From Cymodocea nodosa (lineage: Eukaryota; Streptophyta; Magnoliopsida; Alismatales; Cymodoceaceae), in assembly GCA_036874045.1 (NCBI GenBank), contig CM072336.1, positions 2,996,001 to 3,060,000 on the forward strand: a stretch of 64,000 nucleotides of DNA, written 5' to 3'. The notes under the pieces were generated by a model. It made no database searches. It was given only the letters and a program-made list of their open reading frames with translations, and was not told where the DNA came from. This document shows, piece by piece, positions 39,201 to 48,284 of this stretch; position 1 is the stretch's first letter; every line of letters begins with the position of its first letter. A program made the position numbers and the translations under genes.

Positions 39201-42200
39201 TCCACTTAATAACAGAAGAACAAATGTTCTTTACACCGTCCTCCTTCTCCTCCTTAAATATTGAGAGTTAAGACAATCTCCTCTCTCTCTCTCTCATGAT
39301 CCCATGATCTCGTGACACATGCACACACATCCAATGACCACACACATCTCCTTATTCTATTGGAAGACCAATTCTACCATCCCTACCACCATCATCTCTG
39401 GGTCATGACTTTTATGTGATGAACCTAGATTTGTATAGGGTTGTCCTAGAGGTGAAGTGGCTTCTAGGCTTGGGAGGCATTAGTTGGAATTTTAAGGAGA
39501 CAATCATGAAGTTCCACATGCAAGGTCAATTGTGGATAATCTGGGAAATGTAGTATCTAGATCCTATTGAGAGGGACAAGTATTCATGTAGAGGTTGGAA
39601 TGTAAGGCCTATGAGGTTTATGCAATAGAGGTGTTCAACTTTTGACAAGATAAATTGATGGTACGTAAGGCCTGTGAGGTACGTAAGATGGTGAGCCAAG
39701 ACGTTAAGGCTCGTTTGTGTTAAAAAAGTTCAAAAAATCAAGAAACAGAAAGTTAGAAAAGTTAAGAATCAGAAAGTTAGAAATTAAAAAGTTGGGAAAG
39801 TAAAATTTGAAGTTGTTTGTGTCATTAAATGGAAAATTATATAGTTATTGAAATTTTTTTCTTAATTTACTTATAATACATAATTGAAATTAAAAACAAA
39901 TTAATTAGACAATTGTCTCTTATTCTTTTTGTGATTTGGATATGGAAATCACAAATCATTTATTTTAATTATTTATGAATATAAATTTTAAACAACATAA
40001 ATCAAAGATATTGAAATAGAAGTAAATTGTCGAGCATATCCATAATATACTTTTTTAAATATTTATTTATTTTAAATATAATTTTTTGTAATGTATTTTA
40101 ATAAATTTTTTATTATTTAAATTTCATTATTTACATTCTTATTTTTCTATTTTTTTTATTTTTATTGTGCAAAATCACTTGGAGTAAGATGACGAAGCGA
40201 GAGCTGTGGGTGATGGGGTGACATGCGGTTGAGGTGAACACTTATATTGCAAAGTATAATAGGATGATTAGACAACATAGGAGAGAGAAAGTTAGCAATT
40301 CTTATGTTGTTTTTCCAACTTTCAGATAGGGGGAAGTCCAAAAACTTAGAATCTCTGACCTTCTATATATAGGAAAGTTGAGAATAAATTTTCAATTTTC
40401 CTGTATGACATAAATCCTAGAAAATTAGGAAAACTTTTCCAACTTTCTAATTCCTAGCTTTTTGGGTGACACAAACAGGATTTAAGAAGCATATTCTTGA
40501 AGACCTAGCCAAGATTTTATTAGCAAATCAGATTTCACTAACATTAGGTAGCAAATCACTAGCTTACTGACCTTACCACTATTTAGTTGAATGGAAGAGA
40601 GTAATAGAAGACAACTTAGAGGAATTGTTGAGTGAAGTGTTGGTGAGGAGTAGCACTAGTCCCTATGTGGCTCCAATTTTGTTTTTGCAAAAGAAAAGTT
40701 GAGGATAGAGGATGTGCATGGATTACAAAGGCTTAAATCAATAAATTGTCAAAGATTGCTACCTAATTCCCATGATGGTTGATTTGTTGGAAAAATCAGG
40801 GGTAGCAAGATTTACTCTAAACTGGATTTATAATCTAGTTATCATCAAGTAAGGATGGAGGATGATGTTTATAAAATGACATTCCAAACTCACCACAACC
40901 ATTTCAAGTTCCTTGTCATGCCCTTCAGCCTAACAAACACCTCATCTACTTTTTAGTCATTGATGAACAAAATTTTCAGAGATTTCCTTAGGAAATTCAT
41001 GTTGATCTTCTTTAATGATATCCTGATATACAACAACAGTTGGGAGAATCATTCCTATCATGTCAAAGAGTATTGGAGGTCATGGTGAAACACCAACAAC
41101 AAGCGAAATGGGGCAAACGTCAATTTGGAGTGGGCATAATAAATTATTTAGGTCATGTGATCTCAATGAAAGGAGTATCAATAGATGACGACATACTTGA
41201 AGCCATCATGAAGTGGCTGATGCTGAAATGTTTTGGAGCTCAAGGGATTCTTTGGGCTCACATGTTACTATTGACAATTTATCACAAACCATGGAGTAAT
41301 TGTATCCCATTAACTAGCTTGCTCAAGAAAGTTAGGTTCACCTGGATGGATGAGGCATAATCCACCATCATCAAGTTGAAGGTCCTGACATGTGCTCCCG
41401 TTTTGGTGCTACTAGGTTATAACCAACCCTTCTTAATTGAATGTGATGCTTGTAGCGAAGACATGAGAGAAGTATTAATACAGGACAGTAGACTCATTGC
41501 ATATCTTAGCCAACCATTCAAGGAAAAGCATAAGAATCTGCTCGTTTGTCAGAGGGAGATGGAGGCCTTGAATGTGGCTATCTAGAGATGGAGGAATTAC
41601 ATATTGGGTACAACTTTTATCATTAAGATGGATCATGAAAATTTGAAGCACGTATTGGATCAGAGTGTTCACATCAAAGCTCAATAGAAATGGTTTTTTA
41701 GATTTATGTGGCTGAAATTCAAGGCTGAGATAAAAAGGGACACCACATTGTGGTGGGAGATGCCCTTTTCTAGGTAGCAAAAGTGATAGAGATTAATGCT
41801 ATTTTAAGTTCTAAAGCAACTTGGTTTGGGAAAATGTGTCAAACTTACAAAGAATATGAGAACTTGAAGGGTAAATTGTAGGATTTCGTGGAAGGCAAGT
41901 TAAATAAAAGTCACTGAGTAGGAGTCTCTGATCTTTTGTGCTTTTTTCATTAGCTTTTCTAGTTCTTATACAACACGGTACACATACCAAGCACAATCAT
42001 ACAAAATATCACCTAACATTGATTGTGCTAATTCTATTTAGCTTGAACACGTGCGCCACATTCCTGTCTTTTTCTAGGATCCTGTCTTCTTAGGCCCCAT
42101 TACAATCTCCAGTGAGCTCATTCTTTTAATGTTACATCAAATGACCATCCCATTTATCCTAGTTGTCTTGTTCACACAGTTAATTTCTAGCTATCTTTAA

Positions 42201-45200
42201 AGGGACAAACTGATAAGGCTGACTAGGCTGAGCACACTTGGAAAGCGAATAAACCTTGTTATGTTGGGTGATATGGGGCTATTTTGTATTTTGGCTAGCA
42301 CATGAAGTTGACGTGACCAGTACTCAACCGTATGGATGTTGAAGTATCCTTCGTGTATTCACTACATCAAAGCCATATTTTACATTTTGTTGTTGCCATT
42401 TGACTGTTGGTGTGCACAAGTGATTTGAGTCAACCATTAGATGCATGGGAGGACAATCACGGATGGTGGAGACTAGCAACTGATGATGTAATGAAGGGTT
42501 ATGTTCATGTTGTGGGTGATGATTGCTTTGTTTTCATTTCTTGTGTCTCCATTGCTTCCCTTGCTTATCTCTTAGATGAATTTGTAATACTTCTGGTCTC
42601 CTTTTTGTAATGAATTTTCTGATTACTGCTCAAAAAAACCTACGAAGACAAATAGTATGTAAAGTAATTGTTTTTGTCATTGGAAGTAATTGAAGCACAA
42701 ATAGTATGTAATATTCTCATAATGGTTAATGAAATCATTATAATCAACGACAGCAAGAAATGTATTAATCATACTATGTAGGTTTGGCTCACAAAAGTGC
42801 AAAGGGAATATTCTTCATAAGATCTGGTGGGGCAGGTGGTTGGAGAGAAGCAGTAAGGTTGTTACTTAGGATGTGGCCCACTTTAAATCCAAAATTGTGG
42901 GTTGTGTGGTTGAATGGACAAGACAATAGTGAGATGGTGGTGTCCTCCCCAATGCTGAATTGATTTCTTGGCTTGAGAACCTTGTAACCCTATAAGGGTG
43001 TCCTATACTTAGCTTTATAGTGTTTTATTCCTTTTGGTGTATTGGCTTCTCTTTTGTTTTTTCGTGTCTGGGTTTCTCTGTTGAAGCCTCTGCTTATAAT
43101 GTAGAAGGTAATATCTAAAACAGGTGAAGAAAAACCTAAAGCTATTTGGTTAGAAATTGTTAGAAAATATTTACAATTATGTAATTTAACTAAATATTCA
43201 ATAGATAGAAATATTTGGAAGAAAAAGATTCATGTAGTTGACTCTATATAGTAGATTCATGTAGAATTATGATTTGGATTGTAGTTTTCTCTCTTCTATT
43301 TTAGTGTGAGATGGGCCTCATGATTTTCACTAAATGGAAATCCTCAAAACACGTAAAGGTGTAAATGAATAAAAATGTAAAGAAAAACCAAAAAAATCTA
43401 GAAAACAGGTGATAACTGTAAAAGAGTAAGAATCACTGTGCTGTGCCTAATATGAAATTGGGACTGCATATGATGGAACAATATTCTATAATATATACTG
43501 ATTATTTCCTCTTTACACTGTACTAATGTACTAAGATCTACATTCTGCATTTTCTCTACTTTAAGGTGCTTTTGCTCACTTGTTTAATTTCTGGTTTTAA
43601 TATGTTATCAAGTATGTTTTAACATTGTAAGTAATTTTTTCAACAGAAAGACAATCATCCTCAGATGCAAATAAATCCATCTCTAACAAAGACAGTTTGT
43701 CTCTTGGTTCTGAACAATCTCCATCGTATGTTGAAGAAAACAAAAACATTGCTGGTTCACATACAGCAGATTCTGGCAAAACTTCAAGCACTGTTGTACC
43801 TGTGAATTCTTGCACACAACTTAGTAATTCTGCATCACCTAAGTTGAAGGATGAAGACTCCAAATTAGATTCGCCTAGTCCTGGATTGTCTCCAAGCTCT
43901 TCACTGGGATCACTGCCATCAGAAAAGTCGACACTTAACCCATATGCCAAGGTTTGACAAGTATCTTTATATATAAATGCCCAATTTTTATTTTTTATTT
44001 GTGGTACTTTATTTGCTTCTTGTTTCATTGTTCAATTTTAGGAGTTTAAGCTCAATCCCAATGCAAAGGTTTTCAAACCATCATCTTCCTTAAAGCAGCA
44101 TTCTCCTGCAGCTGAAACTTCAGTTTATTGTGGCACTAATTCTTCCGTGCCTTACATGCATGGTTTGCCCGTAGGTGTTGGGGTGAGTCAATTTGTTCCT
44201 TGATTGTGTGGGTAAAATTAGATGCATGGTTTTCTTGTTTGCTACTTTGCTTCAATTTTGGATTTTGCATTGTGACTTATGAGTGATGTTGTGGTTCACA
44301 TAATTGAAAATTTTTCCAGCAAATTGATTTCATATCCTTAATGTGATCCAATTCCACTAGTAGATCAAATTCAAAACTTAATACGTTAGTCTCAGAAAAT
44401 CTTAGCCATAGCTTGTTTTCCCAATTTAGCAATGCATTTGAATCGTTGTTATATGGTGACAGCACAATTTTAAGGATCATTATGATTATTTTGGATTATA
44501 TTTTTGTATATATGAATAAAATGAAGATTATCAATGCATTTCACCACCACCACATGCAGTTGGTGATGTAAATCCATTCTCTCTATTTAGCTTTATCCAT
44601 TAATATGCTATTAGATTATATGCTTGTTTGTATTCTTTCTTTATTTTACACACGTGAACTTGGTCTTTGTGTTAAATATGTTCTTAGATTTATCCATTCT
44701 CTTTTTATTTCATTATCACTAGATATCATGTTTAAGATGTCCACTTTTAAAAAATGGACATCAAATTATTTTTTACAATGTATCAATCTCAAAGTAGGGT
44801 GGATAAAGTGGAGAAATGCTTTTGGAGTATTGTATGATTAGAGGATGTCCTTAAAAGGGAAAATTTCATAAAACTAATATTTGTCTAATTATATTTTATG
44901 ATTTAGAATGTTGACTTGTAAAGCATGATCATATCTAAAAAATTAATATTGCAAAAATGTGAATACTTAGATGAATGATTGGTAATGCTTTGAGGGATAA
45001 GTTAAAAAAATGATTTATTAGGTATAGAGTTGAGTTGCACGAATTAAAGATATAAGATTAGTGAAAATTAACTTAAGTAGCTTAATCATATCCTTAAGAG
45101 GCCAAAAGATGTATTTGTTAAAAGAGGATAATTATTAGTATAGAAGAAAATAAAAGAAGTATTAGTATGTTATGTTACGTACACACAATTTACTTGTAAA

Positions 45201-46429
45201 AATTAGTGCCAGTTTTCATGTCTGGAATTCACAATTTAGAGTGCTCAAATTAAAGCAGAAAAAGAATGAAGCCATATTTAGCACCAAGGAAAAAAAAAAA
45301 CAAAAAACAAAACGAAACAACATTCAAGATTACGAGGTCGAGTGATTATGGATGTTATTAGAATCAGGTTTGACTATCATGATTATTTTTCGTGTGTGGA
45401 TTGGATATGCTTGGTGCCATGTCAACATACATAGCATGGAAACCATGATGATTATGTTCTCACAAAATTATGAATCATTGTTGCAGATTGGTTCAGCATT
45501 CGGTATTCAACAACCTGTCTATAATCCACAAGCTTTAAATATGCAATCATCTCAACCCTATATGCCTAGCAATCCACAACCGGTATGTTACTTTGAGGTT
45601 TATCCAGATTTTATATTAATCGTAATGGCTTTCCTACTATAATGTGTTCTACTTGTTTTCCTTGATCTTTTCATAGTATATGCCGCAGATGATGCTTGGC
45701 CAACCTCGTGCATATGTGTTCATGCCTACATATCCATCCGTAAGTTTTTCTGTGCGTCTGTTACCCTTACATTATTCTATATATTATAATGATTGATGAC
45801 TTGATCATTGGTTTGAGTGGGAAATTTAAATTATTTTACCTAGAAGATATTCTCGTTCCTGTTCCTAAATCCTTCATGGTTAATTTCTTAAGTAAACAAT
45901 TCGCCTAGTGACAGCCCTGTCATCTGTTATCATTCTTATTTGTAGTTTCAGTTTCTAAATCTCTCGGTCAATAATTTTTAGTTCATAGGTTCATTTATTT
46001 CTGGACATGCTTCTTTGACGTTCATATTTGTCAAATAAATGGCACACATACACATTCCAAATGTTGGTGGTTTGGTCCTATTTGCAATTTGATGTAAGAG
46101 ATTCTACTCTTCTTTAATGATTTTGGTTCGTGTTTATTTTCATAAAATCTAACCTCTTTATCAACACGTCAACTATAAAGCTGACTCATGTTTGATCTTC
46201 TTGTATTGCATTAGCTGGGGCGATTTATTGGGGTGTAACCTGGTTTTCTTTTCTTTTGGTATCATTTCTAGTTAAAAAAGTGATCCTTGTTAGAATGTGG
46301 TAATCAGACCATTATAGATTAAACATATATATACCTATATGTATTTTGTTTTCACTTCTATTCCACGTCTTACAGCAGGTGAACTTGCAAGCCTCACAGG
46401 GAATGCAATACAGAGGAAAAGAGTTCTAG
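21259..46429 (+). CDS. CID4: Ataxin-2-like PABP-interacting protein (CID3/CID4 type), 14 coding exons
   Basis: Coding exons: 21259-21349, 21429-21590, 21752-21882, 23026-23213, 26621-26798, 26902-27132, 27417-27493, 27593-27662, 27743-27776, 43647-43951, 44042-44182, 45487-45582, 45677-45739, 46376-46429. All junctions are GT/AG and keep one frame of 606 residues. An Lsm domain spans about 48-126 (VEVHVKNGSIMSGIFHATNA), an LsmAD domain about 190-255 (ELFGVKSTFNEELYTTKLDR), and a doubled PAM2 motif 482-503 (LNPYAKEFKLNPNAKVFKP) that in this family binds the MLLE domain of poly(A)-binding protein. Residues 390-480 are Ser/Pro-rich and disordered. The tail QYRGKEF is typical. Cytoplasmic RNA-granule and translation roles are inferred from the family. 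CID3 and CID4 are close paralogues, so the symbol marks the subfamily. Intron 9 is 15.9 kb and full of transposons. An upstream leader exon is required. Confidence 0.92.
22124..22350 (+). mobile_element. TRIM-like LTR relic in intron 3
   Basis: The text AGATTGAACTTTAG, ATATATGATGAATC and TTAGTTTTGAGTTAGAATTT parallels the LTR at 19804. TGGTATCAAAGC, a near-perfect initiator-Met primer-binding site, follows at 22235-22246. A shortened second repeat (TTAATTTTGAGTTGGAATTT) lies near 22320-22341. It lies in CID intron 3 on the gene's strand. Confidence 0.55.
22531..22690 (-). mobile_element. Au-type SINE copy 1 in intron 3
   Basis: On the minus strand the segment reads TAGTAAGGTTCTTCAATTGT, GGTCACAAATATGAATCC (a decayed Pol III B box), GATAAAGCTATGTACAG and GGTAGGAACCTCATGC. 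These follow the order of the plant Au SINE: tRNA-like head, AAGGCTGCGTAC block, GGGAGCCTCATGCAC tail. About 160 bp, diverged, no protein. Confidence 0.65.
22774..22940 (-). mobile_element. Au-type SINE copy 2 in intron 3
   Basis: On the minus strand: TTGACCAAATGGTAAGATTG (A-box region), CATATGTTTGAATCCTAAAA (B box), TCTCTCCCTTTCTCGAGATA, AAGGCAAAGTACA, and ACACAGGGATTGCC at the tail. This is the same family and orientation as the copy 85 bp away, and it lies about 85 bp before exon 4. Confidence 0.65.
24267..25705 (+). mobile_element. LINE (non-LTR retrotransposon) relic in intron 4
   Basis: Three phrases of plant LINE reverse-transcriptase C-terminal regions appear in order on the plus strand: a VNLDKSMVFGI-like stretch (about 24610), FAWGKFCKPKREGGGE (about 24760) and WWNRWLETNRRIF (about 25360). 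A WSRAAVQ...EMEILSWVLDLL region follows, then a T-rich 3' end closing in CTGCTCGAAAGAAAAG (25688). Frames are broken throughout. A tandem duplication of about 250 bp (24267 and 24517) lies inside. The family match is by eye only. Confidence 0.5.
25706..26620. other. Remainder of CID intron 4
   Basis: No domain recognised. The frame at 25832-26173 is open without a motif I know. CTGCTCAAAAAAGG near 26208 resembles the LINE 3' end above and may be another short tail. Confidence 0.4.
28607..28619 (+). other. Primer-binding site of Gypsy A
   Basis: TAGTATCAAAGCC lies 3 bp after an LTR-like end (CCCATCA). It is identical to the primer-binding motif of Gypsy B and near the initiator-Met consensus TGGTATCAGAGCC. 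Confidence 0.6.
29160..30345 (-). pseudogene. Harbinger DDE nuclease, broken and catalytically dead
   Basis: Read downward from about 30345: a helical N-terminal part (FREFCELLRKQRVVKDSRGV, then VEEKLTIFL), then NCINVIGTHVNATIYREENT, RYRNRKGQLTQNVLTACNFN, ARRERSAENAKILEDVI, KFYLVDTNFPNHLEF, YHLSEYDQNHVPNN, and FNYRHSQLRNVIKHTFGVIK. This is the HARBI1-like (DDE superfamily-4) order. The first catalytic Asp, normally just before GTH, is missing by a clean codon loss. The final Glu of VIER is Lys here (VIKH). The second Asp (YLVD) remains. Several stops also interrupt the frame. Confidence 0.8.
30559..30752. repeat. 46-bp tandem array inside the Harbinger element
   Basis: AATAAC(T/A)TGCCAAACATTTCAA-type units begin at 30559, 30605, 30651 and 30697 with a 46-bp step, followed by a shortened fifth. 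The array lies between the nuclease and ORF1 relics. Confidence 0.8.
30960..31560 (-). pseudogene. Harbinger ORF1 relic in copy 3
   Basis: Read downward from about 31560, the relic gives a CKSCVGKPYLIYDNLYTVFD stretch, then GNMTTRVNNQIPQDV, a stop, and PKPEDYIPIFSTLLPQLIPE. This closely parallels ORF1 of copy 1 (KPCTIYDDLYTVFEGNMATG and ETFPIFNTQISSTFP). The Myb/SANT part upstream is too decayed to trace. Stops interrupt it throughout. Confidence 0.65.
32185..32583. repeat. 150-bp tandem array in the Harbinger leader
   Basis: GATGAACAAGTGCAA begins at 32191, 32341 and 32490. Each unit continues with ATTATTTAATCAACAAAATT and an ACATGAATACATT-like stretch, making about 2.7 units. Confidence 0.85.
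32584..33000 (-). repeat. GAGC-rich degenerate repeat, leader of the Harbinger element
   Basis: A G/C-rich stretch is built of short, irregular repetitions of GAGCGACGG, GAGCACGAG and GTGAGCAGGAG (on the minus strand CTCGTGCTC-type). It holds two long low-complexity open frames (for example 32586-32945) that are rich in Leu, Ala, Thr and Ser and look non-coding. It sits where copy 1 has its 55-bp minisatellite. Confidence 0.65.
33300..34294 (+). pseudogene. gag and protease start of Gypsy A, broken
   Basis: Scattered frames give a retrotransposon gag region (KLPYYDGA near 33370, then MKQYFDF), a zinc knuckle of CX2CX4HX4C type (CFNCN...GHKC near 33925) and an aspartic-protease-like RIDSRSLHNFLL (about 34130), where the Gly after Asp-Ser has been lost. 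Frameshifts and stops are frequent. The text breaks at 34294 where Gypsy B is inserted and continues at 39411. Confidence 0.6.
34295..34591 (-). repeat. 3' LTR of Gypsy B
   Basis: 297 bp, paired with the copy at 39112. Both contain GAGTTGGAGCCAAGGAGATT and a (CT)n run before CATGATCCCA. Confidence 0.9.
34640..38986 (-). pseudogene. gag-pol of Gypsy B, broken
   Basis: From an ATG at 38986 (MASKGGNGG): gag with PKFIGVVDVERLDTWLSQLK (about 38740); a protease-like DPRSQKNLVSEELV (about 37880), where the usual Asp-Ser/Thr-Gly is altered; RT with the active-site box SYLDDILIFSG (about 36880) and MMPFRLCNA; RNase H (about 36150); integrase with SIDFVGRLPQTHRGKNYLFV (about 35680); and a C-terminal LDLPPYMAIYFVVNVEDLKL (about 34890). 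Stops and frameshifts occur in every domain. The domain order protease-RT-RNase H-integrase identifies Ty3/Gypsy. Confidence 0.75.
39112..39405 (-). repeat. 5' LTR of Gypsy B
   Basis: 294 bp, from TGACCCAGAG to TTGAATCA on the minus strand, directly followed by the primer-binding site. Confidence 0.9.
39708..40481. mobile_element. Tourist/Harbinger-like MITE, 0.77 kb
   Basis: Terminal inverted repeats GGCTCGTTTGTGT (39708) and, reversed, ATCCTGTTTGTGT (ending 40481) are flanked on both sides by TTAA (39704-39707, 40482-40485). That fits the TTA/TAA target preference of PIF/Harbinger. The inside is A/T-rich and non-coding. The ends share the CGTTTGTG core with the coding Harbinger copies here, which suggests cross-mobilisation. 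It interrupts Gypsy A between its protease and RT parts. Confidence 0.75.
40486..41775 (+). pseudogene. RT and RNase H of Gypsy A, broken
   Basis: The reading passes through ILEDLAKILLANQISL, a SPYVAPILFLQKKS stretch, MCMDYKGLNQ, an RT core with the catalytic YxDD-type box lost to frameshifts (about 40990), INYLGHVISMKGVSIDDDIL (about 41150), LIECDACSEDMREVLIQDSR (RNase H, about 41425) and MDHENLKHVLDQ (about 41630). Integrase is not found downstream. Confidence 0.7.
41901..42775. other. Remainder of intron 9 between Gypsy A and a LINE end
   Basis: No domain recognised. TTTTTGTAATGAATTTTCTG followed by a short A-run near 42604-42638 resembles a LINE 3' terminus. Confidence 0.35.
42780..43120 (+). 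mobile_element. LINE 3'-end fragment
   Basis: Broken frames read KIVGCVVEWTRQ and LPNAELISWLENL, then a T-rich region. This parallels the 3' part of the LINE in intron 4 (MVGWSRAAVQ and PSEMEILSWVLDLL). It is probably a 5'-truncated copy of the same family. Confidence 0.45.
46371..46379 (+). other. NAGNAG tandem splice acceptor of CID exon 14
   Basis: TACAGCAG|GTGAAC offers two AGs 3 bp apart. Use of the first (exon from 46376) adds one Gln to the protein; use of the second (from 46379) omits it. Both keep the frame. Confidence 0.7.
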
Positions 46430-48284
46430 GATCACAATGATAACGATCATCTGAGGATTCCAGTGCTTACGAGTGTGCAGGATTACTGTGGAACTCCAAG
46501 GAATGATGTGAGATTGATGTCGTGGGTCCTGATGGATGAGGTAGGTTAATTGGGGCAATTGGAGACCCTGAGTTGAATGCAAGTCAAGTGTGATCGTAAT
46601 TTCATAGTTGGAAGCTTTGTCCGAGTTACACGACATTTATAAGTATTTGCGTTTCTTCATGAATATGCATTATTATGTCAAGAGTATTTAAATAATCACA
46701 AACGGTGCTTATTTGTTAGATCGCATTATCTATCCTGGAAGTGTGGATATGAATGTCGGTACAAATATTAATTGGATCTGAAAATTATCGATATAAGTAC
46801 ATTATATTTAATAGTAGTTTTATATCTATTCTAAATTTTAAATTACGTAACTCGTGGTGGTATTTAACTTTACCAAGCCCAAGTTCGTTTAAAGATGCAA
46901 TTTTTGATTAATTTTGATTCTTCTGTTGCTTAAAAGCATGTCACACAATAATTCCTTGTTAATGATTATTTGGGAAGAAATTTGCTAACTTATCCTTACG
47001 TTTACTTAATGATTAGTTTTTTTCTTTATTACCTATTTTCCATTTTTTGTTGGTGAGTAAAGAATGAGTAATAATATTATTATTAACGTAAAAAGATTGT
47101 TTACTTGTACGTTTTTGTAAAGTATCATATTATCTTGCGCAATATGATCTGATGCTTACTTTTATTTCTTATTTATTTATTTATTTAAAATTCATAAATC
47201 ATCACCTTCATTTTTAAGGGTTAAGTTGAACTACAATTTTAAGAAATACTTTCCCATGTTAAGAAAGAAAACAGATGAAAAAGATTTGAAGGATAAGAAA
47301 AGATTTTTTTTAAAAGGAAGTATTGCAAGTCACTTGAAATGATTAATAATGATAATATTTCAGTCATTTTATATGTAAGATAAAGTGATTACCTAAGATT
47401 AATGATAAAAATCCTTGTTCCTATGCAAGGATATGAGCAAGAGATCATCCGATTTGTATCTTTTCCATTGACAGTACAACTAGGAAAAGTTCCGTCTTTA
47501 TACTGTGTATGGTTCTTAGTGGTGCCACTAAGGAATTTTGTCTTAAAATTAAAATCTATTTATATAATTGCTTAACCTATGTTATAATTTATTATGCATT
47601 AAATATCCAAATTAGCCTATGTTGTATACTAAATAAACTGTCTTTTTCAATTTGAAAATCAGTGGTTGAATTTTAGCAAAAATTAGCGAATTTTGACACT
47701 TTTAGTTTAAGAACTAAAACTTATCTAGTTTAAGTAAAAATATTATTATGTATTTATAGTCATATAATAATAATATATATAGAATTACTTTGATCTTATA
47801 TATGTCAGAGAGAAACGAAGACAGGCACAACAAAATTTCCCGTCATGTTTAAGATATGGTTAAAATACGGAAAATGTAACTCATTTTTCACGTTAAAAAG
47901 AGAAACAGTGGTTTAATATGCGTTAAAATGTAACGACAAAAAAATCGAGTCACTTGAGGTAAGTCTTTTGCCCTACTTGATTCGTAATAATTGATTTCCT
48001 TATCTAAGGTCGAAACGAAGTGGAACAGAAGCTTCTAGGAAATGCCGAAATGGTGACAAAAAAGCAGGAATTAAGCAAGAGTTCATATCATTCTCTTGCA
48101 ACAGTCCTCCGAGAACATATCGATATATATCAAGCAGAAGGCAACATTGCAATGTGAGCACGCGAAACTCATCGTTCAAGGCATGCGAGAGAAAAAGAGA
48201 CAAAACGAGAGGTCACAGGAAAAGAGAGATGATTTTAATTTCTCACGGATATTTATAAAAAGAGTGCAGAGATTTCATATCATA
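46430..48284. other. Intergenic DNA with convergent 3' ends
   Basis: The 3' untranslated region of the CID gene occupies the left edge and that of the carrier gene (opposite strand) the right edge. Nothing else recognised; A/T-rich. Confidence 0.5.

Larger units (their letters stand above)
34295..39405 (-). mobile_element. Ty3/Gypsy element B, 5.1 kb, structurally complete
   Basis: Two LTRs (34295-34591 and 39112-39405) both run TG...CA. The five-base target duplication TGACT flanks them exactly (34290-34294 and 39406-39410). The primer-binding site TAGTATCAAAGCC (39099-39111, minus strand) abuts the 5' LTR, and a purine-rich tract AAGGAAGGGGAG (34597-34608) precedes the 3' LTR. Between them gag, protease, RT, RNase H and integrase relics read on the minus strand. 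The LTRs differ at very roughly one site in seven by eye, so the insertion is old. It lies inside Gypsy A in opposite orientation. Confidence 0.9.
28060..41900 (+). mobile_element. Ty3/Gypsy relic A, host of the nested insertions
   Basis: Four separated pieces read on the plus strand: LTR-like DNA up to CA at 28602-28603; the primer-binding site and leader (28607-28743); gag, zinc knuckle and protease (33206-34294); then protease, RT and RNase H (39411-39703 and 40486-41770). The outer limits are approximate. Integrase and a 3' LTR matching the 28.1-28.6 kb text are absent, so the copy is truncated. It was broken further by a Harbinger element, by Gypsy B and by a MITE. Confidence 0.7.
27777..43646 (+). 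other. Intron 9 of the CID gene, 15.9 kb
   Basis: The donor GATG|GTGAGT at 27776/27777 and the acceptor TTTCAACAG|AAAG at 43646/43647 splice exon 9 to exon 10 in frame (codon GAA spans the junction). Nearly all of the intron is transposon-derived: a Gypsy relic (A), a Harbinger element, a complete Gypsy element (B), a MITE and a LINE 3' fragment. Confidence 0.85.
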
